Part shown: positions 1-6,178 of the stretch, piece by piece
Position numbering within the stretch: the first letter of the stretch is position 1
Layout of the letters: each line of letters starts with the position of its first letter
Assembly: GCA_018716725.1 (NCBI GenBank)
Contig: DVJP01000036.1
Coordinates: 1 to 64,000, forward strand
Direction of reading: 5' to 3'
DNA length: 64,000 nucleotides
Source: Candidatus Merdivicinus excrementipullorum
GTDB taxonomy: Bacteria > Bacillota > Clostridia > Oscillospirales > Ruminococcaceae
The notes under the pieces: model-generated
What the model saw: the letters and a program-made list of their open reading frames with translations, nothing else
What the model was told of the DNA's origin: nothing
Database searches by the model: none
Translations under genes and position numbers: made by a program

Positions 1-262
1 CGCGCCGTCATTTTGCTTGCAAAATGACGGGTTAGAATTTTCCAAACTTTTATCGGCGGCTCATTTGCGTCAGCAAACAACACCTCTTTATGCAATTTGC
101 CAGACCATTCTCTCTTTTTCGACAGGCTGAAACAGTCTTCCTATTGGGAAGGCTGTTGCTTAAGGTTTTTCAACTGTGTAGTTATCTGTTCGGAAAGGGA
201 AGTCAAGGCGTGCGTCCGGAAACTACCGGATGCTTTCCTCGCCGATATCTAGGTTGGCATAA
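1..262. other. Non-coding left edge with two hairpins
   Basis: I see no convincing gene here. There is a perfect 12-bp inverted repeat at 5-16/19-30, with no T-run beside it. A second, 11-bp stem with one G-U pair lies at 131-141/147-157 and is followed on the plus strand by a T5 run near 166-170. A weak 8-bp stem lies at 211-232. These may be terminators of genes lying left of the window and of the minus-strand operon ending at 263, or a dispersed extragenic repeat. Confidence 0.5.
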
Positions 263-784
263 TCATCCCTGCCTTGTCTCATCCTGGACGGCTGCTTCCG
301 TTAGGGTAATCGTCTCCGCCGCGCCGTCGTCGCCTACTGCTACAGTCACTTCATCGTTTAACGAAACATCTTCGAAAGAGGAAGATTGGGGCTGCGTTCC
401 GACAATATCCTGGATAGTATTGCCGCTGTCCTGTCCGGAGGGCGGCTCAGCCCCGCCGGGCTGGTCCGGCGGTGATTCCAGGTCTGAGATGCCTTCTTCT
501 CCGGTATTTGCATTTTCTCCCATATCCGGCGGATTTCCGCCGCCGTCCGGCCGCCTGAAACCGCCGCCCATGCCGCCGAACCCGGAAAACTCCGTGTCAT
601 CCGTATAGGGGATTTGGACTTCTCCATTTTCCGTAGAAATCATGATATGTTCCAAGCTTATCTCTGTCACTGTCCCCGTATAGGTTTCTCCGGCCTGGGC
701 GGCTCCATAGCTGCCGTCAGTTTCAGGGCCGGAACAGGCCGTCAGGGACGCAGCCGCCAAAAATAAGCAAAAGAAACGGTTCAT
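263..784 (-). CDS. Small Gly/Pro-rich secreted lipoprotein, unknown function
   Basis: This 173-residue protein has a lipoprotein signal: a hydrophobic stretch at residues 4-16 and lipobox LTAC with Cys17. After it, roughly residues 33-65 look like the first strands of a small OB/beta-barrel domain (pattern TGTVTEI, then a short Glu/Val-rich strand). A Gly/Arg/Pro/Asp-rich low-complexity insertion runs to about residue 130, and a last beta-type segment (NDEVTVAV) closes it. It is the last gene of the VTC operon, 17 bp after the beta-helix gene, with an AGGAGG site before its ATG. Resemblance to DUF5666-type domains is only an impression. Function unknown; probably a surface-exposed accessory of the beta-helix protein. 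Confidence 0.75.
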   Translation of the reverse strand: MNRFFCLFLAAASLTACSGPETDGSYGAAQAGETYTGTVTEISLEHIMISTENGEVQIPYTDDTEFSGFGGMGGGFRRPDGGGNPPDMGENANTGEEGISDLESPPDQPGGAEPPSGQDSGNTIQDIVGTQPQSSSFEDVSLNDEVTVAVGDDGAAETITLTEAAVQDETRQG

Positions 785-801
785 AAAAATCCTCCTAACA
801 T

Positions 802-2592
802 TTATTTGGCCACTGATTCTCCGGACGCTGCCCCGGCAGTTATGGTATAAGTTTCGCCGGTTATTACATCGGGGCTGCTGAAAATAACCGCGCCGAATGA
901 CATTTCCGGCACATAGGACAGAACCGTATTGCCTTGGGCGTCGGAAATGGCAACGGCTGTTCCGGCCTCCTGGCTGCCGGTGCTGACGGCGATTACGCCC
1001 TGTTCGGAACTGCTGAAGGTTTGGGCCATGGCGGAAGCGCCGGTTCCGATAAAGGTGCCCCCTGTGATGACTGCGCTGGTGTCATAATCCAGGATAGAGG
1101 TGTTGCCCTGTGACGGCCCGGTGATTGTAATATAACCTCCGGAGATTTCAACAGAACCGTTGGCGTCAATGCCGTCGCCGGATGCGCTGATGGAAAGGGT
1201 CCCGCCGGAAATGGCAATGCTGCCGTTGGAGGACGCAGACATACCGCCGCCAAACCTGCCGTCCCGTCCGCCAGTCATGCCGCTGGAATCAGTCCCGCCT
1301 GCGGCGTTTAATCCGTCGTCAGAGGCTGTGAGGGTGATTTCGCCGCCCTGAATATCGATTTGCAGCGCCTCCAAGCCCTCATAGCTTTCCGTGATGCTGA
1401 GCGCCCCGTCCGCAACGGTTAAGGTTTCGTCCGCGTGGAAGGCGTCGTCCCCTGAGGCGATTTCAAAGGTCCCGCCGTTTACAGTGATGGAGGTGTTGGA
1501 ATGAACCCCGTCGTCAGCGGAATCGATAGAGAAGTTCCCTTCTGAAATCAGAAGCTCTCCTGCTGCCTTGATGCCCTTCATACTGGCGCTGCTGTCCTCG
1601 GTTTCGGATTCAGCGGGAAGGGAAGACTCTTCATACTGGCCGCGGGGGCCTCCCATAAATCCTCCCCAGGAATCGGAAGAGACGTTGGAGCCGTTTTCAC
1701 TGCCTCCTCCCGCCAGAATTTGGAATATGCCGTTTTCGATCTGCATGGACGAACCGGCGCTGATCCCATCGCCTTCCGACTCAATCATCATAACGCCGTC
1801 CGCGATATAGACGAATCCCAGGGAAACGTCGTCGCTGTTTTCTGCGTGCAGGCCGTCCTTGCCAGCGTCAATGGTAAGGGACGTGCCGCCGGTGATCCGG
1901 ATGCTGTCGTTGGCGTCCAAGCCATGGGAAGCGGATGTAATGGCGTAGGTCCCGCCTGTGACGACAAGGTCATCCTTGCAGACGATGCCGTGCCCGGCAG
2001 GCGAGGTGACCGTGAGGGCGCCTGTTCCATTGATGGTGAGGTCCTGCTTGGAAAAAAGGGCCCCGTCAATATTGTTTTCGTCAATGGCAGTGAATGTGCC
2101 GCCGTTGGACAGGGTGTTCTCGCTCCCGTCGGCCAGGGTGAGGAACACCTTGTCTGCTTCCAGAATGTAAAGGGCCGCGGAAGTTTCGCTGTGGATGCTT
2201 GCGCCGTCCAATACCAGATGGATTTTTGCCGTGTCGGGCGCGTCCACAATGATTGTCCCGTCATCCAAAGTCCCGGAAAGGATGTAAGTGGCTTCTTCCG
2301 TAATGGTGACGGTGGAGCCGGAAATCTGAACGCTGTCGGAGCTTGAAGAGGCGGAATCCCCGTCCAGCTGGATGAAAACGCTGCCGGATTCGTCATAATC
2401 GGTTTCGTAATCCCGGTCCGTGAACATCTCGGCGTCCGTTTTAGAAAAATCTGCCTCTGCTGCCGACGAGGCGTTTTGGGATGATTCCGATGATTCCACG
2501 CTGCTTACAGCCGCGTCCTGGGATTGGGTGCAGCCGCTTAAGATTGCCAACAGAAACGCCGTACCGCATATGGCGGACAACAGTTTTTTCAT
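802..2592 (-). CDS. Beta-helix carbohydrate-binding-type lipoprotein (DUF4353/Cthe_2159-like)
   Basis: A 596-residue exported lipoprotein with lipobox LSGC (Cys21), then a Ser/Glu-rich spacer to about residue 50. The rest is dominated by degenerate repeats of the type GGTF-I-S-DDG-H/A, typical of right-handed parallel beta-helices. Repeats carrying 'DG(L/I/V)(H/N/D)A' recur about every 20-25 residues from about 180 to 500. This architecture matches the DUF4353 'carbohydrate-binding domain-containing' family, whose Clostridium thermocellum member Cthe_2159 binds acidic polysaccharide and cellulose. Two Gly-rich loops (GGFMGGPRG and GGRDGRFGGGM) interrupt the helix. It is third in the operon after VTC and DUF4956, with AGGAGG before the ATG. 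Ligand unknown; cell-wall or extracellular polysaccharide or polyphosphate are possible. Confidence 0.85.
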   Translation of the reverse strand: MKKLLSAICGTAFLLAILSGCTQSQDAAVSSVESSESSQNASSAAEADFSKTDAEMFTDRDYETDYDESGSVFIQLDGDSASSSSDSVQISGSTVTITEEATYILSGTLDDGTIIVDAPDTAKIHLVLDGASIHSETSAALYILEADKVFLTLADGSENTLSNGGTFTAIDENNIDGALFSKQDLTINGTGALTVTSPAGHGIVCKDDLVVTGGTYAITSASHGLDANDSIRITGGTSLTIDAGKDGLHAENSDDVSLGFVYIADGVMMIESEGDGISAGSSMQIENGIFQILAGGGSENGSNVSSDSWGGFMGGPRGQYEESSLPAESETEDSSASMKGIKAAGELLISEGNFSIDSADDGVHSNTSITVNGGTFEIASGDDAFHADETLTVADGALSITESYEGLEALQIDIQGGEITLTASDDGLNAAGGTDSSGMTGGRDGRFGGGMSASSNGSIAISGGTLSISASGDGIDANGSVEISGGYITITGPSQGNTSILDYDTSAVITGGTFIGTGASAMAQTFSSSEQGVIAVSTGSQEAGTAVAISDAQGNTVLSYVPEMSFGAVIFSSPDVITGETYTITAGAASGESVAK

Positions 2593-2605
2593 AAAATAAC
2601 CTCCT

Positions 2606-3301
2606 TTACAGTTCCGCCGCCATGGTTTCCTGCTTGGAAACCGAAATTTCCAGGTTCCCGTTCCGGCAGCGGAGCAGATCGATCATTTCCTTTTCCCTGG
2701 CCGGGTCGCGCAGGGTGATATCATAGGTAAGCCGGAACATGCTGCCCATGTTGGTCGTTTTGACGGTTACCAGGTCGTAAGAACGGGTAAATCTTTTAAA
2801 AATATCATCGAATACGCCGCTGTAATCCAGGTCCTCCGGAATGGTGACCGTAAGGGTTTTATATGCCGCGGCATTCTTTTTTGCGCCGAGATCCAGCCGG
2901 TTGTACAGCAGGAATGCAGCGCACAGGGCCGCAGTAAAAAGGGCGGCGTAGGCCAGATACCCCATCCCCGCAATCAGCCCCGTACCCATTGCCAGGAACA
3001 GGGCGCAGATCTCTTTGGCGCTGCCGGGCACAGACCGGAAGCGGACAAGGCTGAATGCGCCCGCCACGGCAACTCCCGTTCCCACATTGCCGTTGACCAT
3101 CATAATGACGACGCAGACTACGGCGGGCAGAAGGGCCAAGGTCACCACAAAGCTTTTGGTGTACCTGGTTTTGTACATGTAGGCCAAGGCCATGACAAGC
3201 CCCAGCGCCAGGGCGCACCCAAGGCAGAGCAGAAAATCCGTCACGCTGATGACGCTGGTCAGGTCCGAGTCAAACAAGCCGCGGAAAATCGTTTCAAGCA
3301 C
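2606..3301 (-). CDS. DUF4956 membrane protein
   Basis: 231 residues. Four hydrophobic segments fall in the first ~135 residues (about 20-42, 50-70, 75-95 with the conserved-looking VRFRSVPGSAKE loop, and 105-132). A soluble C-terminal domain of about 95 residues follows. This is the DUF4956 pattern; the family is often encoded beside VTC-domain proteins. It starts with GTG at 3301 behind GGAGG, inside the last codons of the VTC gene (8-bp overlap), so translation is probably coupled. Its role is unknown. By analogy with eukaryotic VTC complexes, where the polymerase works with membrane subunits, it may anchor the VTC protein or form a channel; that is inference. Confidence 0.88.
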   Translation of the reverse strand: MLETIFRGLFDSDLTSVISVTDFLLCLGCALALGLVMALAYMYKTRYTKSFVVTLALLPAVVCVVIMMVNGNVGTGVAVAGAFSLVRFRSVPGSAKEICALFLAMGTGLIAGMGYLAYAALFTAALCAAFLLYNRLDLGAKKNAAAYKTLTVTIPEDLDYSGVFDDIFKRFTRSYDLVTVKTTNMGSMFRLTYDITLRDPAREKEMIDLLRCRNGNLEISVSKQETMAAEL

Positions 3302-4016
3302 TGTAAACCGCCTCCTTTTTCATGTGCGGGTAAATGATGGTTTGATAAGCGGTTCCGTATTTGGAGAACGAAGTTTTATAAAGCTTTTCCCGGGAAAGGA
3401 TCTGGATCATCCACATGGGAATCCCGCCGGAGCATTTAATTTCCATCAGCGCCATCCCTTCCGGCAGCACCGGCAGCCCGTAAACTTCGGATTCCAGGGA
3501 AAGCTCCTTCTGGCGGCAGAGGATGGTGTCGTCAAAGGTGACCCGGAAGTCGGAGTGGTCTTTGGAATAAAACGCCTCCCGGTCATAGGACAGGAACACA
3601 GCGGGCGTCAGGGAGCCGTAATATTGCAGGAAATAATCCACCTCCGCCGAAATTTGGCAGCTTCCCGGGCAGTCCCGCCGGCCGGTTACCCAATCCATGG
3701 CGTCCTGCTCCGGCAGGGCAATCCTGCGTTTATAGACGACTTTCTGGAACTTCTTTTTCAGCTCTACAAATACGGCGCTGTCCGGCGCGGCCCGGCAGTA
3801 GCTGCGGATGCGCAGTTTTTCTTTATAAGCCGGGGATTCCAGGGAACGGCGAACCAGCCGGTAATTTTCCGTATCAAAATAAATATTGCGGATAGTTGTC
3901 CTTCCATATTGGTCCAGGGCCATGTAGGGCCGGATTGCTTGGACGACCTTTTCTTTCTGTTCTTTTGTCAGCAGATACTTCAGCTCATATCGCTTGAAAA
4001 TGGTCTGATAAGCCAT
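3294..4016 (-). CDS. VTC-domain protein (polyphosphate polymerase family, CYTH-like tunnel fold)
   Basis: 240 residues covering a whole VTC domain. Visible hallmarks are the N-terminal FKRYELKY, the basic KLRIRSY strand, VFVELKKK, an Arg-rich strand, LSYDR, the acidic FDD and MEIKCSGG strands, and the closing FSKYGTAYQ. These Arg/Lys/Glu residues line the triphosphate tunnel in yeast Vtc4, which makes polyphosphate from ATP. I start it at the ATG at 4016 because AGGAGG sits 8 bases upstream; a longer frame would include that ribosome site. First gene of a four-gene operon (VTC, DUF4956, beta-helix, lipoprotein). Unlike many relatives no CotH kinase is adjacent. Polymerase activity of bacterial members is inferred. 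Confidence 0.88.
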   Translation of the reverse strand: MAYQTIFKRYELKYLLTKEQKEKVVQAIRPYMALDQYGRTTIRNIYFDTENYRLVRRSLESPAYKEKLRIRSYCRAAPDSAVFVELKKKFQKVVYKRRIALPEQDAMDWVTGRRDCPGSCQISAEVDYFLQYYGSLTPAVFLSYDREAFYSKDHSDFRVTFDDTILCRQKELSLESEVYGLPVLPEGMALMEIKCSGGIPMWMIQILSREKLYKTSFSKYGTAYQTIIYPHMKKEAVYSA

Positions 4017-4023
4017 AAAAATG

Positions 4024-4060
4024 CCTCCTGTACTTCTTAATGAGATCATTGTACAGGAGG
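4024..4060 (-). repeat. 10-bp perfect inverted repeat overlapping the VTC ribosome site
   Basis: Arms 4024-4033 and 4051-4060 are exact complements with a 17-base loop. In minus-strand RNA the 3' arm contains the AGGAGG of the VTC gene. The 5' arm overlaps the putative -10 region, so only transcripts entering from the upstream kinase gene would carry both arms. Confidence 0.75.
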
Positions 4061-4081
4061 AAGATTGAAGTTTAATTGAAG
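4048..4081 (-). promoter_or_regulatory. Response-regulator operator and -10 of the VTC operon
   Basis: Two direct copies of ATTGAAG (plus-strand reading) at 4064-4070 and 4075-4081 are spaced 11 bp apart, one helical turn, as expected for an OmpR/PhoB-family dimer. The downstream edge lies 10 bases from a TACAAT at 4048-4053, the usual distance of an activator site that replaces the -35. The same 21-bp pattern precedes the regulator gene. Confidence 0.65.
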
Positions 4082-4085
4082 TATC

Positions 4086-5327
4086 TTAATTTTTATGATT
4101 CCGGCTTTGCAGGGGGAGCCTCACAAGGAATTCCACTTTCCCACGGGCGCACAGGACCTGAATGGTTCCGTGATGGCTGCCGGCGATTGCCTTTGCGATA
4201 GCCAGCCCCAGCCCGTAATGACGGTCGTCGGTCCTGGATTCGTCGCCGCGGTAAAACCGGTCAAACAAATGCTTCTGCTGCTCCGGCGGGATCTGCTCCC
4301 CATCGTTTACAACGGAAAAGACCGCGTGATTTTTTTCTTTTCGCAGCCGGAGGACGACGGCTTTTCCATTTGCGCTGTGGCGGATTGCGTTGTCAATCAA
4401 GATTGAGGCCAGCTGCCTCAGCTGAAGGTCGTTTCCGCAAAGGAGGATGCCCTCCGCGATGTCCGTTTCCAGCTGAAGGCCGTTCTCATAGGCGACTGTT
4501 TCAAAGGGAAGGGCCTCTCCCAACACCAAATGGCTGAAATCCAGGGTTTCCATGGGGACCTTCACGTTTTCTGTCCTTGCCAGCTCCAAAAGCTGCGAAA
4601 TCAGCCCGGACATCCGCTCGTTTTCATACTGGATGTTAGAGAGCCACTGGTTCTCGCCGATTTCACGGGAAAGAAGCTCGACGTTGGCGTTTACAACCGC
4701 TACCGGGGTTTTCAATTCGTGGCCGGCGTCGGATACAAACTGCTTCTGCCGCTTGTAGCTTTCCTCCAATGGGGAAACGATCCGCCCCGCAAGATACCAC
4801 GCCAGAAAAAACAGGGGGACAAGGGCGGCGCAGCTGAAAATCAGCGTGTAACTTAACAGCGTCCGGGTGCTTTCCTGCATCACCGTGTTGTCCAGGAACG
4901 CCACCAGCTGGTAGCCGCTTTTATCGGCCACCCGATAAATGAGGTTGTGCCGGACCCCGTCAGTTTTTCCGCTGTCCAGGATTTCCAGGGCAAGCTGCGT
5001 CAGCGTATCCTCATCCAGGCTTGGGATGTCGGCGGTATCCACCCGCAGAACCTGGCCGCTTGTGGAGACTGCGACGGAATAAAAAGTAGAAAGCTCCAGC
5101 CTGGGCGGCGCCACAGGGTCCCCGCCGGGCCGGCTCCGGTCGGGAGCCTTTGCGGCGCCCCCTTCCCGGAGGGAATACCCCGCCGCATACTGTTCCAGCA
5201 GGCTTTTGTTTTCATTGGACACCTCTGTATAACTTGCCAAATAGATTACGCAGAATGTCCCCCCAAGGACCAGCGCCAAAACAGAGAGAACAGCGGCCAC
5301 GATCTTCCATTTTGACTTTCTAAACAT
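4086..5327 (-). CDS. Sensor histidine kinase
   Basis: 413 residues from the ATG at 5327, which has TTGAGG 7 bases upstream; an ATG two codons earlier is possible. Domain order: short N-terminus, membrane helix (about 10-33), extracytoplasmic sensor of about 120 residues, second helix (about 157-180), then HisKA with SDAGHELKTP (His about 203) and HATPase_c with the N-box DNAIRHS, FDRFYRGD and YGLGLAI. All catalytic boxes are present. It overlaps the response-regulator gene by 8 bp. The sensor domain has no obvious ligand motif. Predicted to phosphorylate the upstream regulator in response to an envelope or phosphate-related cue; the signal is unknown. Confidence 0.95.
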   Translation of the reverse strand: MFRKSKWKIVAAVLSVLALVLGGTFCVIYLASYTEVSNENKSLLEQYAAGYSLREGGAAKAPDRSRPGGDPVAPPRLELSTFYSVAVSTSGQVLRVDTADIPSLDEDTLTQLALEILDSGKTDGVRHNLIYRVADKSGYQLVAFLDNTVMQESTRTLLSYTLIFSCAALVPLFFLAWYLAGRIVSPLEESYKRQKQFVSDAGHELKTPVAVVNANVELLSREIGENQWLSNIQYENERMSGLISQLLELARTENVKVPMETLDFSHLVLGEALPFETVAYENGLQLETDIAEGILLCGNDLQLRQLASILIDNAIRHSANGKAVVLRLRKEKNHAVFSVVNDGEQIPPEQQKHLFDRFYRGDESRTDDRHYGLGLAIAKAIAGSHHGTIQVLCARGKVEFLVRLPLQSRNHKN

Positions 5328-5997
5328 CCTCATACCTCAATTCATAGCCAATGCCCCGCACGGCTTTGATTTCAGTTTTTGACCGGACAAAGGTTAATTT
5401 TTTTCGGGCAAAAGACATATAGACCTCTACATTGTTGTATTCCGCCTCGCTGTCATAGCCCCATATCTTGGCCGCAAGCTGTTCCCGAGTTAAAATCCGG
5501 CCCTGATTCGCAATCAGATATTCCAGAATGCGCAGTTCTTTTTCGCTTAGCCGCACGCTGTTTCCGTTGCAGCGGAGCATAGAGGACTCTTTATACAATG
5601 TGAGGTCGCCGAAACGAAGGGTCCCGTCGGGGCTTTGGATGTTCCGGCGAACAAGGGCGCGCAGCCGGGCCAGAAGTTCCTTTGTCATAAAGGGTTTTGT
5701 CAAATAATCATCCGCCCCGCAGTCTAACCCTGCAACCTTGTCGTCCAGCTCGCTTTTGGCCGTCAGCATGAGGATAGGGGTTTTGACGCCTTTTTCCCGT
5801 GCGGCGGCGGCAATTTCAAACCCGTTTTTCCCCGGCAGCATGACGTCCAGAACGGCTAGGTCATAAACGCCCGTTTCCAAGGCCAAAAGCCCTTCCAAGC
5901 CATCCGCAAAATGATCCACGTCATATTTTTCCTGGCGCAGGATCTCGCACAGCGCCTGCGCCATCCTTTTTTCATCTTCTACAAGCAGAAGCCTCAT
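5320..5997 (-). CDS. OmpR-family response regulator
   Basis: 225 residues. Receiver domain at about 1-115 with the acidic pair E7/D8 (LLVEDE), phospho-acceptor D51 (AVLDVMLPG), T/S switch (MLTAKS) and Lys in TKPF. Winged-helix DNA-binding domain from about 125 onward (LRFGDLTLY ... LSEKELRILEYL ... WGYDSEAEYNNVEVYMSFARKKL ... VRGIGYEL). I use the ATG at 5997 because GGAGG lies 7 bases upstream. The paired kinase follows with an 8-bp overlap. Tandem repeats in its own promoter and in front of the VTC operon suggest it activates both. Confidence 0.96.
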   Translation of the reverse strand: MRLLLVEDEKRMAQALCEILRQEKYDVDHFADGLEGLLALETGVYDLAVLDVMLPGKNGFEIAAAAREKGVKTPILMLTAKSELDDKVAGLDCGADDYLTKPFMTKELLARLRALVRRNIQSPDGTLRFGDLTLYKESSMLRCNGNSVRLSEKELRILEYLIANQGRILTREQLAAKIWGYDSEAEYNNVEVYMSFARKKLTFVRSKTEIKAVRGIGYELRYEDV

Positions 5998-6019
5998 TCC
6001 GGCACCTCCAATCAATTCT

Positions 6020-6052
6020 ATTATACCATAAAAGATTGAAGAAGAATTGAAG
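6020..6052 (-). promoter_or_regulatory. Response-regulator operator and -10 of the regulator/kinase operon
   Basis: A TATAAT at 6020-6025 (minus strand) is preceded, 9 bases away, by ATTGAAG copies (plus-strand reading) at 6035-6041 and 6046-6052, again 11 bp apart. Positions 6032-6052 match 4061-4081 at 18 of 21 bases; only the 3-base spacer differs. No good -35 exists at the right distance, which suits activator-dependent autoregulation. Confidence 0.65.
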
Positions 6053-6116
6053 AATTTATAGGCGGGTTATCCCTGGAGCCTGAATTCGGCTGTAAATAGA
6101 AAGGCCGCCTAAACTC

Positions 6117-6160
6117 AGCGCCCCCAGAGGGAGCGGCAAATACGGGCCTCTCTGGGGGCT
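6117..6160 (-). terminator. Likely terminator of tex
   Basis: An imperfect G/C-rich inverted repeat (CCCCCAGAG at 6121-6129 with CTCTGGGGG at 6150-6158, roughly) lies just past the tex stop. The following U-tract is weak. Confidence 0.5.
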
Positions 6161-6178
6161 GAACAAGCTGATGGCGTA

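Noticed and set aside
90..608. 172-codon plus-strand open frame at the left edge
   Set aside because: Most of it lies antisense to the lipoprotein gene 263-784, which has a ribosome site, signal peptide and lipobox; the plus frame has none of these.
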